Positions 40,465-51,886 of a stretch of DNA of 64,000 nucleotides are shown here, piece by piece. Under the pieces are notes generated by a model. The model did no database searches and was not told the DNA's origin. It worked only from the letters and a program-made list of their open reading frames with translations. Both the position numbers and the translations under genes were made by a program. Positions within the stretch are counted from its first letter, which is position 1. Every line of letters starts with the position of its first letter. The stretch is taken from contig OZ034968.1 of assembly GCA_964030785.1 (NCBI GenBank), positions 40,024,186-40,088,185 on the forward strand, written 5' to 3'. This DNA comes from Siderastrea siderea. Lineage: Eukaryota > Cnidaria > Anthozoa > Scleractinia > Rhizangiidae.

Positions 40465-41075
40465 TTACTCCCTATTCCGGACAATATGGGGAGGCTCCGG
40501 CCTAAAGGGGTACCTTATTCAGGCTTTACAAGTTGAATTATAGGAAAGGGCTTCATACAGTCCAGGGAAGATAGAAAATGGAAAAATTCATTTTGCATCC
40601 CAAAATAAATACCTCTGGTTATTTCATTCCTATTCACAGCAGAAAACGAATCAAAAGCGCCGAGGGCTTACCACTAAATTTGAGCACGCTGTGAATCGAT
40701 GAGCAATTCCTCAAGTTTGGAACCGGCCCACGAAATCACTAATTTCAACTTTCACTCACGCGTGAAGCGTGGGCTCTGAATGGAGTCTTGTGAAATCATA
40801 CAACTTGCGGAAAACTATCCTAACAGGCAGTTGTAATGTTTGTTACCCTAGCTAATAGCAGAGTAACTGACAAGTCCGGAGGGCAAGTTACATGGTCGTG
40901 GGGAGGAAGGAACACCAGTTTTTGACACACGCTTTGCGCTCGCTTGTTCTTTGTGCTCATATGCAAAACAACAGCGCCTGCTGTGCAGGCTAAACGTGCA
41001 TGGGCGAGATTCACTTGAACCTTATATACTCTAGAACCTAACGACATTTATGTCAATGTTTGTTATTCCCTTCAG

Positions 41076-41839
41076 CTTCACCCCAACAGCGATGGGGATG
41101 TCATTCAAGAGAAGGATAAGGAGTTCTTCTTTATTCCTGCAAGTCCGGAGATGGAACTGCATACAAAAATGCCCATTAGCGTGACTGCTCTGAAAGATAT
41201 TCTTCCTGTAAGTTGGTTTAGCTTGTTTTATAATGTAATGTCAAATGTTGGCTTTACGTTTATACAGGGGGGATTTGCGACTTTCTCGTGATCTCTTCTG
41301 CTGATAGATAGCGCTATCCGACGTTGTTGTTTTCTAAACATGAAACCTTACTTCTCTACAAGCCTGCAATGTCGTCGTATTTGGAACTACCAAGCGCTAG
41401 TATTTCTTCATTTTTTAAGCTGCATCTTAGATTAAATGACCAGTGAGAAAAGCTACAAAAAGAATACGATTCATAAAGTTTTAGCTAATCGATGATGACA
41501 CGCACATGATTTATCCAGCAGTCGCACGCAGAGGGGAAAAAATTATTAAAAAAACAAAACGCATGCAAAGCAAGCTAGGTATTCTTAAGTTGCACCCAAG
41601 TCTTACTTTATCACTAACAAGTCAGACCACCATGAAGATAACGCTTAAATTTTATCTTTAGGTGGCAAAGGTTGTATTTAAACATAACTCCCTGGCGGCA
41701 TTATTCTCACTAGCTTGTAGCTACATGGCCATGCATTCTTCACTTGTTAAAGCCTTCGATGGCTGCCCAGTTACAATTCTAGTGGGGAAATCGGGCTGTG
41801 GCAAAACACAAGCGATGAAGCTGGGAATGGGCACTATTG
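41076..41839 (+). CDS. Unnamed P-loop protein, two exons
   Basis: Exon 41076-41207 (44 codons, between cccttcag and gtaagttgg) reads LHPNSDGDVIQEKDKEFFF and ends ALKDILP. Exon 41662-41839 (tatctttag to gtaagtag) reads VVFKHNSLAALFSLACSYM and then CPVTILVGKSGCGKTQAMKL. G-K-S-G-C-G-K-T is a textbook Walker A motif, so this part should bind a nucleotide. A C-P-V strand and a helix rich in small residues before it recall unnamed multicopy NTPase-like proteins in cnidarians. No Walker B was identified. The reading frames are intact in both exons. Confidence 0.6.
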
Positions 41840-42650
41840 GTAAGTAGACGATTCAGCATCTTCTCATCACTGAAATGCCTACTGTTTTTTATTTCTTTTT
41901 CAGAAAATTCCGAGATTAAATATAAATGTAACACGATAAGCCATCTTTCCAAATTTAAGGATGTTTACACGAAAATCTTCTAACGTTGATTTTTCTCTAA
42001 AACTTTCAGCATTGTGAGATTATTATGGGTTACTCATGTCAGAAATGTAAAAAAAAATGGGGGGTCACAGAATTTGTTGCAGAGTTAAGATGTCCAAAAG
42101 ATCACCTAAAATCTGAAAAATCGGGCTTTGTCACTGAATATGGCTGCAGTGTCTGTCCAGAAAATATTTCAAATTAATTCCTGAAATGCAATTTTCTCTG
42201 CCAAATACTGTTTATGTGAATTTATTAATTAAATTGATTCAACTCTTAACGTTCCTCAGTGGAAATCTAGTCATTTGGCAATCACATTTGCACTCGCCTA
42301 ACAGCTGCAAAATGGCAGGATTCCATGCCGCGAAAACAGAAATATTGGACATTTTTAAACTTCCCAAATTCATTTTTTGTTCATTTTTTTACAATCTGTC
42401 TAGAATTGGAAGAAAAAGTTGTCTATCAAAAAAAATTTTAGGGGTCACCGACCATTTAAGAGAGTAAACCGCAAGCGAAGTTAGCTTCAATTACTCCAAA
42501 ACTAAGTACCACTATTCAACATTTGCATCAGCCTCTATTTTTTTCTGGGAGGCTCTTGGGCTTGACAGATACACACCCACGCTCTCCCCTCCAATAGAAC
42601 CAGGCACAGTTGTCAGATTTGATTGAAGTAATCAGGCTTCATTCCCCAAA
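41840..42650. other. Intron-like sequence with a dispersed repeat
   Basis: A stretch at 41955-42470 has the look of an old dispersed repeat (starts aaatttaaggatgtttac, ends ggggtcaccgaccatttaa, with an internal gggggtcac). No coding content was recognised. Confidence 0.4.
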
Positions 42651-42758
42651 GGATGGAAAATGTGTCAGCTCTGGGAGCACTCTCTGCAAAGAAGTGTCTG
42701 GCAAGGCGCAGCTACCATGAAGTTTATGAGGACTGTTTTAGATTATTCCCAGAGGAAC
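42651..42758 (+). CDS. Candidate exon of the unnamed P-loop gene
   Basis: Open reading MENVSALGALSAKKCLARRS followed by YHEVYEDCFRLFPEE, before a strong donor gtaagtaaa. The acceptor is less clear (tccccaaag). It has the same strand and region as the P-loop exons. Confidence 0.35.
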
Positions 42759-42779
42759 GTAAGTAAAATACAATCAGAA

Positions 42780-43300
42780 GGTGGTTACTTTCAGACCTAA
42801 GCTCGGTATAGACAATCAAACATTTGGAAATCGAACTCTATGGAACTCAATAATGGTTGGGTTTGGAAACTGAACTCAGTCCAATGGAATGAGTTCGATT
42901 GGCCTCGGAAACAGAATTCAATTGAACAAAGGTCACATTATGTGGTCTGACTGCCGGTTTGGGTTACTGGTAAACCTACATGCAAAGCAAGCCCATCAAA
43001 AACAACTTGAAGACATGGCCTTTCTCCCCTGTTTTCTTCAAACCATTGAAATGGTCATCAAAGTGACACTCGGTACACTTTTTCTTCAAAGCATTACAAA
43101 GCTAACAACCCACATCGCATCTGAAGCAATTGCTCTGGAATTTCTGCGGTTTCACATAAAACGACAGTTCGATTGTCCAACTTTTTTCTGCGTGGATTCA
43201 ATATCATTCCATTGCTGAACTCAGTCGAACTGATAGAGTTTAATTGAGATTCGGTTCGATTTTGTCCTTTTCCTTACAGTGGGCTTAAACCCTTTAAGCC
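42780..43300. repeat. Possible old inverted-repeat element
   Basis: Both edges carry variants of gaactc-attccattg-type words in opposite orientation (for example near 42890 and 43210). The match is patchy, so this is a weak call. The 109-codon open frame inside is probably accidental. Confidence 0.25.
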
Positions 43301-43622
43301 CCCACAGTCGCAAGCATCTACTTTCTTCTTTCAATATAAAAAAGTCCAGAGAAAACAATTGTTGAGATTCTGGAAAACCTTTACAGTGACACAGTTTCAA
43401 TCTTTTCTTATTCTACCCTACATTGCTATTTCAAAAGGAACAGAATTACACGCAAAGAGGTAAGCTAATGTAATTTTCATGTGGAAAACCATCGACTTAG
43501 TGCACCAATTTTCCCGCACTCTCGGCTCCTTGCTGTTTTTTCTAACCTCCAGTTTATCACGTTTTGCAAATATATTTACACCTACCTGTATATCATCTTT
43601 ATTCTTTGAATTTATCACTAAG

Positions 43623-45036
43623 CTTCGAGAGATTGTGCTGCAAAGAAATCCAGAGCTCCGAGCGAATTACTTGGTCAATGACTGCATGCTTCATCCAGAG
43701 CTGTTGGTGTTTATCGAAGAAAGTGGGTTTGTAAGTACAATTCAATCTCAATAGACAAAGTTTTGATGATGTAAATTGAGGGGGCTACTGTGCATAACTC
43801 GTGGTGCTATAATTTCAGCCATAGTTCTGTATACTTTTTCAGGACAAGTGTACTTGTAGATGGTATGGTCGCAGTCTTGTTGGCACTCAAGCTCAAGTCG
43901 CAAGACTACGTGTAAATTGTCCTACAGTTGGTCCGAAGGGATCAAGAAAAGCATTAGCAGAACACAAGGTAAGCAAATGCTGCCGAATATAAAGTATGTA
44001 GTTAGATGTTTTAATTAGAAATTGAGTATGCCGTGTCATTCTAGATCCTGTCACAACTTTCTTGTCAGTGGAAACCTGATCAAATGAGCATGCGCGGCAT
44101 CTACAGAAGGCCCAGCAAATATCATCCAACATGCGAGGTGTATGACAGTCTTTCCTTCCTCACTACATTATGTTCTGCCCCAGAGCTTTAAAAACTTGAC
44201 TCCTGAGAACCTAACGGAAACAAGACAAATCCGAGACTCTGAGCTGTAAAAAACACAAAAAACAAGACTTTGAGCCTCATAAAAAGCGCTTCCAAGATTT
44301 TGAGATTGGGCCAAAATTTTCCCAGACCCACATTTTTCTAGGAACCATTCGCCACCCCTTGATATAAAGCGGAATTACCTCAATTCACGGAGGTAACTAC
44401 AAGTCATGCACACTACTTAATTTTATAACCAGGAGTATCAGATAGAGGAAGGCAGTTGTACATTGTACATAGTGCTAACTGTGCCACGCTACACTCTTGG
44501 GAAAATGTCTTAGAGTCAATTATGGAGTACTTTGGAAAAGAAAGCGATTGATTGGAAATAAGTGAGGAAGGATGCGATTGGCTAAGTTGTGAAACTTCAA
44601 CTGGACCAAAAGTCAGCATCAAAGATGAAGATTCTTCTTTTAAATACAATATGAATGCTGCAAAGAAGTGACAAACAGAGGAGAAGATTGGCGTGTAATC
44701 TAATGCAGTAGTACACCCTATGTTGGCATCTTTTTCCTTCCTATGATTAATGTACTTGTAATAAAAGATATGGACCAAGCTTTGTTTCAGACCCGTATTT
44801 CATTCGTAATGTCAGCATTTCAGTAGCAATGTTACATACAAACGATAAACAGTAATACTAAGAACCAACTTTATTTATAGACGTTCATTTTGTTTATGGA
44901 TGGGATACTCCGGCACTACCCAAAGAAGTAATAGCGATGCTGGCCAAGCAAGCAGGTGAAAGTGCATCATGTACTTGTCAGAATAAACATTGGCAGTCTC
45001 AGTGTTATTGCTTATGTCATGTCTTTTGCTGTTGAG
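43623..45036 (+). CDS. Unnamed gene, four phase-compatible exons and Cys-rich end
   Basis: Exons 43623-43730 (36 codons), 43843-43968 (42), 44045-44137 (31) and 44881-45036 each sit between clean AG and GT signals. The first three are multiples of three. Readings include LRANYLVNDCMLHPELLVFI, then CTCRWYGRSLVG with RLRVNCPTVGPKGS, then DQMSMRGIYRRPSKYHP. The last exon ends SCTCQNKHWQSQCYCLCHVF-C-C and a TGA. The C-x-C...C-x-C-x-x-C pattern at the end recalls the Cys-rich tails of mobile-element-linked proteins. No catalytic motif was recognised. No stop or shift was seen in these exons. Confidence 0.5.
44146..44880. other. Intron-like sequence
   Basis: No coding content. A minus-strand frame of 121 codons (44413-44778) has an unremarkable composition and overlaps AT-rich intron, so it was not called. 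Confidence 0.4.
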
Positions 45037-45194
45037 TCTTCGATATAATGAATTACTGTTTCCCTCTCACTTTAAAATTGGAATTGAACAGTTGGAACAA
45101 ATTGGAACAACACAGTTTGTAATAAATGTAAAGAAGATCCTCGCAGTTATTAACGCAACTTATGCAGTTGCGAAAAGAAAGCCTGAAAAAATCA

Positions 45195-45265
45195 GGCTTG
45201 CCGGGATTCGAACCCTGACCTCTGCGATACCGGTGCAGCGCTCTAACCAATTGAGCTAACAAGCC
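45195..45265 (-). repeat. tRNA-Thr-like module
   Basis: Same 71-nt module as at 22409-22479, with box B ggttcgaatcc and GGT at the anticodon position. The acceptor has only six pairs. It is a SINE head rather than a functional tRNA. Confidence 0.8.
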
Positions 45266-45441
45266 AACTGGGAGCTGGTCATTAAATTGGTTCGTAATAT
45301 ACCCGGGAAAGATGAAGATGAAATTATGAATATATGAAATTCATATATTTGAACTGCGGAATGAAGAAATAAATGTAAAGAAGATCCTCGCAGTTATTAA
45401 CGCAACTTATGCAGTTGCGAAAAGAAAGCCTGAAAAAATCA

Positions 45442-45512
45442 GGCTTCCCGGGATTCGAACCCTGACCTCTGCGATACCGGTGCAGCGCTCTAACCAATTG
45501 AGCTAACAAGCC
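45442..45512 (-). repeat. tRNA-Thr-like module, second direct copy
   Basis: Differs from the preceding copy by a G-to-C change in the acceptor stem (ggcttcccgg), which further weakens folding. The direct repeat spacing is 247 bp. Confidence 0.8.
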
Positions 45513-46254
45513 AACTGGGAGCTGGTCATTAAATTGGTTCGTAATATACCCGGGAAAGATGAAGATGAAATTATGAATATATGAAATTCATATATTCAAC
45601 TGCATAAGTTGCGTTAATAACTGCGAGGATCTTCTTTACATTTATTTCTTCATTCCGCAGTTCAAATATATGAATTTCATATATTCATAATTTCACAGTT
45701 TGTAATGCTGACAGATGTTAGTAGTCACAACTGTTCATCAGAGAAAGAGCTCTGTTGATAGAAGTGAACTACTTACTGGTTATAATGTTTTCCAAATATT
45801 TTTCATTTTTTTATATATATATTAATACATATAGAGCTAAGGAACAGATTGCAGACGGGTATTTGAACAATGCTACAACCTAAAATGGTATGTAGTGAAA
45901 AGATGTATTTAAATCTTATAGACTTTGGCCGTCAAATCGGAAAATGACATGTATTTTTTCCATTTCTTGGATGACTCAAGTAATCAATATGATGAAACAC
46001 TGAAAGGTAATTAAATATTGTACTGAAAAGCACATTTTTCTCAGAAATACGAAAGAAGACAGGTTATGTCAAAGATGAGGAGTCACATGCTTTTGCCAAG
46101 CTAACTAAAGAACACATGTCCACTGACAATGATGACACACACACAGAAGGCGAAGGAGGATGGGTCTCAAGGCCTCCAACATACGAAAGCAAAACAAAGG
46201 CTTACGTCCTTAAAGTGCCTGTGAAGGAAAAACCAAATGAAGCTTATTTGAAAG

Positions 46255-46618
46255 TGTTGAGGCGGACTAGTGGCCGAACTTGATAAACTGAAATTGATCG
46301 AGGCCTGTTTTAAGCTGACACTCGTTTAGGGTCGAACTGTGCACAGTTGGTCGGACTGTCTCGAATCACGTGACTCAGTCGCACATGGTTTGTCTTTGGA
46401 AGAGTTTTGTGTTGGGCGGTTTGCGCTCACAGTGTTGTTTTTTGCTACAGTCTTGTACTTTTCCCGTTGAAACCACACAGAACATTTTTTCACCGTAGGT
46501 GTAGATCGAGTTGACAAGCTGTGGAGATGTCTGTATTTGAAAGTTGTACACGATACATTAAAACGTTGAGTTTCTACGGCTACGTGTAGAAAAGTATTCT
46601 GTGAACTGTCCCCAACAT
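46255..46618 (+). repeat. BEL-2 5' LTR
   Basis: 364 bp from tgttgaggcggactagtgg to gaactgtccccaaca. It is the uninterrupted copy. Confidence 0.92.
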
Positions 46619-46672
46619 CAGTGAAAAAATGTTCTTCCTAAATATTTGATTGTGAGTGGATTTCGTCGAGCG

Positions 46673-47973
46673 ATGGATGCATCGAATCAATTCGATTTCC
46701 GCCTCGACAGTGGAATGAATGTTTATGGTTTGGGCAGTTTGGGTTACGCTGAACATGGAATGGATCGTGGATTGCCCGATTTTCCTATTCAGTTTCTTGG
46801 AAGGATTTGTACAACGACAGTAGAAGGTAACATTAGTTCTATTTGTACGACAACAACTGTGTTTACTCGGCCATTAAGCTACGATGGTCCCTCGTACCTC
46901 CATACACGCACCTTGAAGGCGATTTGCTTACTGATGCCCAGCGTGTTGAATACCTCCCTAAGTTTGTTACTGGAGAAGCACTGGAAGTGGTAAAGCGAAA
47001 CAGAGGCTGCTCATTCAGCGACATCATAGAAACTCTGAAGGAACGCTTTGGTCAGACCATAAGGGTGACTCAAGCATGCATAGAAGACCTCGTATCAGGT
47101 CCAAAGTTGACCTATGGTGACAATACTGGACTAATGAACTTTTCTGAGAAGCTGAATGCGGCTACAAGAATCCTTCAAGGCAATGTTGAACGTGAAGCAA
47201 GTGTTGCAACAAACCTTAGACGCATAGTTAGCCATCTGCCTAGTGATCTGATCATCGAGTCGCAAAACGAAAATTATGAGATTGTCAAGAGCGGAAGGTC
47301 TCCTCAGCTGAAGGACATCGCCGCCTTTGTAAAGAGACAAGCGTCCATTAGGAACGACCCGGTATTTGGAGGTCAAATGTTGAAGCGAGAGAATAAAGAA
47401 ACCATGGTGCCTCCTAAGCCTCCACCTCCACCAAAGAATCCCACAATCAGTGCCATGGATGTTGAAACTAAACCTCCTGCCCCTAGCTCAAAAAACTGTG
47501 GAATCTGTAAATCTAAGCGACACAAGCTTCAGCATTGCCCCATCATCAAGAAGTGTGAATATGTGGCAGTCCGACGACAGTATGCGGCATCTTGTGGATT
47601 TTGTTTTAACTGTGGCCTTGAAAGGCCTGGGCACAGTTCTGGTTCTTGCCCTGATCAGCCAGCATGTTCAAAATGCCCTGGTTGTCACCTTAGTCTTCTG
47701 CATACTGATCAGACCCAGGATAGTTGCCGTCCCAACTCACCGAACAATAAGGATTCCAAGGATAAAGGTGACAAGCCTTCAGCTACCTCCCATCCCACTA
47801 GACACAAGGGAGTAAATATGGGGCAAACTGCCTGTGCTGATTCAGGCAAACCTGAAACAACATCCATATCATCTGCCGGTCTGTCTACCACCGAAACACA
47901 AGTTTTGTTGAACGTTGTCATGTCATTATCACTGCCGAGAATGGTAATGCTGTATCCACCTACGCCTTTCTAG
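46673..47973 (+). pseudogene. BEL-2 gag, frameshifted
   Basis: Starts MDASNQFDFRLDSGMNVYG, shifts frame near 46850, then runs open for 376 codons. The central part (GEALEVVKRNRGCSFSDII, TLKERFGQ) corresponds to DUF1759. A Pro-rich linker (PPKPPPPPKNP) precedes Cys/His knuckles: CGICKSKRHKLQHC, CGFCFNCGLERPGHSSGSC and CSKCPGC. The frame ends at 47973 after missing one base near 47923, where the protease frame takes over. Confidence 0.85.
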
Positions 47974-49620
47974 ATAGCGGTTGTACTGATACGCTCATCG
48001 ACCGCGGTTTAGTTCATCACCTTGACATACAAGGAACACCTGAGCAGATTGGTATTAATACGATCACAAGCAGTGACAATGTTGTGGAGTCTAATCGAGT
48101 ATCCTTTACCTTAAGCTCTTTGGAGAGTTTTGGAGAAAGTATTGAGGTTTCTGAAGCCTATGTTCTTCCTAACCTTAACCAGTCACACCGAGCCCTGCCA
48201 GAGCAAATTGATGTCCACAATTACCCTCACTTATGTGACATTGAGTTTCCAGCAGTTGACTTTAGAGAGTCTCCATTCTTGTGGGAAACAACATCCCTTA
48301 TGCGCACATACAGAAAGAAGTTAGAGTCCCGGAAGATGAGAAGAACGGACTCTATGGTTGGCGTCAGGGATCCGCAGGGAGTCTCAGTAAACTTTGTTTC
48401 AGTTGATCATAAGCCAGTTGACCTAATTGAGAAATTCTGGAAACTTGAAGATTACGGAGCTGTTAAGTCAGGAGAGAAGCCCCTCTCAGTTGAAGACAAG
48501 GGAGCAATGCAAATAATTGAAGACACCCCACGTCTCGTTGATGGACGTTATGAAGTGGGCATGCTTTGGAAGAAGGATGAGCGCCAGTTTCCGAATAATC
48601 TTGTTATGGCGAAACAACGCTTGGAGTCCTTGAGACGTCGTCTGACGAAATTGGGCAACGAAGAGATGGCCACTAAGTATCGTGAAGTAATGGACAGTTA
48701 CATCAGTAGTGGATTTGCTCGCAAGTTGTCAGAGAAAGAGGTAGCAACGGAATCCAGTAACCATTGGTATCTCCCACATCACCCGGTAACTAGCTCTACC
48801 AAGCCGGGAAAGGTGCGCTTGTTTTCGATGCGGCAGCCGAATACGAAGGAACTTCACTTTAACAAGAATCTGTCAAGCGGGCCAGACATGACCAACAGTT
48901 TAGTTGGTGTTCTCCTGCCCTTTCGCCAAGGTACAATTGGCATTGCTGCAGACATCAAAGGAATGTTCCACCAAATACGTGTACGCAAAGAAGACCAGGA
49001 TTCATTGAGGTTCCTATGGTGGACAAATGACTACGATGACCCGCCTGATGTTTCTGTTATGCAAGTGCATATATTTGGAGCAGCGTCCTCCCCTTGTGTT
49101 GCAAACTCCACTCTGCGGTGAGTTGCTGACGACAATGCTGAGGACTTCAGCCCCAGTGTAATTGCAGCTGTAAAGGGAAATTTCTATGTTGACGACGCTC
49201 ACCCTTCTCAGAATGACGAGCAGTCAGCCATTCACCTGGCCCAAGACATGGACAACATCCTTGCCCAAGGTAGTTTCAACCTGACTAAGTTTACGTCAAA
49301 TTCAAAGGAAGTACTTAAAGCTGTTCCAAGCGACAAGCTGTCCAAGCAAGGACTTAACCTCGATTTGGATGATCAGACCCATCGAAAGAGCGCTGGGGGT
49401 ACTTTGGTTTGTTGGAGATGATACTCTGGGCTTCAGAATAAGGGACCTTGACCGCCCCGAGACCAAACGTGGTATCCTATCAACTGTTTGTTCCTTGTTC
49501 GACCCGTTAGGGTTTGCGGCGCCTGTAGCGCTGGTGTAGGACCTGTGGAAGGCCAATTTAGGATGGGACGAACCCCTTAGCGAAGAGCCTCTGTTGAAGT
49601 GGAGGTCTTGAAAGACTCAG
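47930..49620 (+). pseudogene. BEL-2 protease and reverse transcriptase, broken
   Basis: The protease shows YAFLDSGCTDTLIDRG (catalytic Asp). The RT follows with NHWYLPHHPVTSS, then VRLF, AADIKGMFHQIRVRKED (first catalytic Asp) and FGAASSPC. A TGA at 49119 interrupts, and the same frame continues to NFYVDDAHPSQ, the YVDD box at 49184-49195. Further shifts follow in the connection. The enzyme would copy the element RNA, but this copy cannot make it. Confidence 0.9.
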
Positions 49621-49629
49621 CTACCTTCC

Positions 49630-50140
49630 TTGTCACAGTTGCGCATCCCGCGATCCTATTTCCTACCAGATGGTGACCCGCGAGAATGCAAGTTGCAACT
49701 TCATGTCTTTTCGGATGCATCTGAGGTCGGCTATGGTTCGTCATCCTACTTGCGCGTTGAGTACCCAGATGGGGGAGTCCATTGTACCTTTGTTATGGGA
49801 AAGGCTAGGAATGCACCAGTGAAGTTCGTCAGTATTCCCTAGACTAGAGTTGCAGGCAGCTGTACTTGCAACTCACATGTGCAAAGTGTTACGAGAAGAA
49901 TTAGAACTGAACATTGACAGGACTTTCTTATGGACTGACAGTGAGATAGTACTGCACTATCTAAAGAATGAGAAACGAAGACTTCAGACCTTTGTAGCTA
50001 ACAGAGTTGAAGAGATTAAGGAGCACTCTCTCGTGCAAGATTGGAATCATGTGCCAGGAACTTTGAATCCTGCAGACTGTGTCAAGGGGAATGACCCCAT
50101 CTTCTCTGACCGCCAACCACAGTTGGCTTCGTGGACCTGA
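49630..50140 (+). pseudogene. BEL-2 RNase H, frameshifted
   Basis: LHVFSDASEVGYGSSSYLRV carries the first catalytic Asp. [16 protein letters not shown] marks the point homologous to the BEL-1 deletion junction. After a frameshift, [20 protein letters not shown] carries the later active-site Asp. The frame shifts again at 50080. Confidence 0.88.
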
Positions 50141-51428
50141 CTTTCTGTGGGGACCAGAAGATTCCTGGCCAGGACAAGAGTGTAGAGCTGTGCCTACTGA
50201 AGGTCTGGAGCTGAAGAAAGAAACTCACGTACACTCTTTAGAGCTGACCCCTGATTCAGCTGCAGCAAAGAAAGAAAACCCAGAAGTTGAACCCATCATA
50301 GATCCTGCGGAACCCCCCCTCCAAGTTCTGATAACAACCTGCTCAGATTGGACCCGCCTCAGGCGCAGGGTAGCATGGCTCTTACGATTTGCACAGTTCA
50401 TTAGAGATAAAGACAAAGTCGTGACTGGAAGGTTAACTGTCGATGATTTGAACGCAGCTACGGTAGCTATTGCAAAGATTGTCCAGAGCTCAGCATACGC
50501 ACAGGAGATTAAAGATTTGAAGTCAAATGGTGTCGTCAGAGCATCGAGCAAGATTGCTGCCTTGAATCCCAAATTGGATGCCCAGGGAGTACTGAGAGTG
50601 AATGGACGTGGCCAGAAAAGAGTAGCGGAATCTACCATGGGCCGGCAAATCATTCTGCCCAGAAATCATGCTGTAGCTGAGAAGATTGTTCGTCATGTCC
50701 ACCATTTCATTGGCCATTTGGGGCGCGAGCATGTGATAGCCAAATTGCGGGAAGACTTCTGGATCCCACAAATCCGCGTCCTAGTTCGCACAGTCCTTAG
50801 CCGATGCGTCAAGTGCAAGAAAGTCCTTGCCAAACCCATGGACCAGCAGATGGCACCTTTACCGGATGCACGGCTCATGGCGTATGAACCACCGTTCTCG
50901 TACTCAGGTATGGACCTTTTTGGCCCTCTGTACGTCAAACATGGCCGCGGGACCACAAAGCGTTGGTGCTGTCTCTTCACCTGCTTAACCACTCGTTGTG
51001 TGCACCTAGAAGTGGTTAATTCAATGGACACAGACGATTTTATCATGTGCCTGAGGCGTTTCATCAATCGTAGAGGTGAAGTGAAAGAGATACGTTGCGA
51101 TAATGGCTCTAATTTTGTCGGAGCTCAGCGCGAGTTGAAGGAGAGTCTTGACGAATGGAATCAGGGACGGATTGAAAGTGAGCTTATCCAACATGGCTGC
51201 AAATGGATATTTCAGCCCCCTACTGCATCGAGCATGTCCGGCGTGTGGGAACGTTTGGTTCGAAGCGCAAAGACGGTCCTGAAATCTATCCTAGGTGGAC
51301 ATGTGGTCACAGACGTAGTCTTGCAGATGCTGCTTACTGAGGTCGAGCGTGATCTGAACGGCAGAGCCCTTACAGCAAATTCGGATGATCCAAGTGATTT
51401 TGAGCCACTAACGCCCCCCACTTCCTGA
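50079..51428 (+). pseudogene. BEL-2 integrase
   Basis: A long open block of about 450 codons. The zinc finger is HHFIGHLGREHVIAKLRED followed by CVKCKK. The catalytic core shows SGMDLFGPLYVK (Asp), IRCDNGSNFVGAQ (Asp) and SSMSGVWERLVRS (Glu), so the D-D-E triad is intact. It ends after EPLTPPTS at a TGA near the junction to DUF5641. The enzyme would insert element DNA with 5-bp target duplications, matching GAAAG. Confidence 0.9.
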
Positions 51429-51478
51429 TGTAGCGTAAGGTTATTGGCTTACCACCCGGAGTCTTTGACAAGACTGAC

Positions 51479-51793
51479 ATGTACAAGAAGAAGTGGAGAC
51501 AGGTGCAATTCCTTGCCAACTTATTTTGGGAATGGTGGCTTAAGGAATACCTACCCATCCTTCAGCCTCAAGCTAAATGGCGGAAGGCGTTGCCTAATGT
51601 AAAACCCAATGCATTGGTGCTGCTAGTCAACGATAACATCCCGAGGGGACATTGGAACCTTGGATGTGTCATTGAGACGTACCCTGGCCCAGATGGCTTG
51701 GTGCAAACTGTTAAGGTTAAAACTAAGGACAGTGTCTATGTTCGTCCTATACAGAAACTATGTTTGTTAGAAAATGAGCTGAATTCCATGTAA
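51479..51793 (+). pseudogene. BEL-2 DUF5641 C-terminal domain
   Basis: [20 protein letters not shown], then [20 protein letters not shown] and [13 protein letters not shown]. This small barrel usually closes BEL/Pao polyproteins and may bind DNA. It is separated from integrase by a stop and a shift around 51428-51478. Confidence 0.85.
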
Positions 51794-51886
51794 GAAGAAG
51801 TCCATGTGAAGTTCATGTGACCTGAAGTCCATGTGAGAAGCCACAGATTTGGGACGCTTTAGGAGATCGCCCCAAGACGGGGTGGA

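Larger units (their letters stand above)
39458..40499 (+). repeat. Tandem duplication, right copy (Tigger-free)
   Basis: 1042 bp from cagttgttggcg to ggaggctccg. Apart from single-base changes and the poly-G length it equals the left copy without Tigger. It supplies the empty Tigger site and a second copy of the exon. Confidence 0.93.
45111..45706. mobile_element. tRNA-derived fold-back element, copy 2 (with 13-bp target duplication)
   Basis: The element 45124-45693 is flanked by cacagtttgtaat on both sides (45111-45123 and 45694-45706). It contains two tRNA-like modules in the same orientation (minus 45195-45265 and 45442-45512), then an inverted leader/tail piece from 45598. Its outer ends are the same as in copy 1 at 22.3 kb (aaatgt.aagaagatcctcg and catatattcataattt), although the internal order differs. 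This points to a defined transposing unit that varies in module number and direction. Confidence 0.88.

Noticed and set aside
42889..43218. 109-codon plus-strand frame
   Set aside because: It lies between patchy inverted repeats and has no splice link or family. It is probably accidental within an old repeat.
44413..44778. 121-codon minus-strand frame
   Set aside because: It lies in an AT-rich intron between well-phased plus-strand exons and lacks any recognisable motif.
47900..47975. Programmed frameshift between BEL-2 gag and protease
   Set aside because: No stop-adjacent slip site like that in BEL-1 is seen, and BEL-2 has many other indels. Simple loss of one base is more likely.
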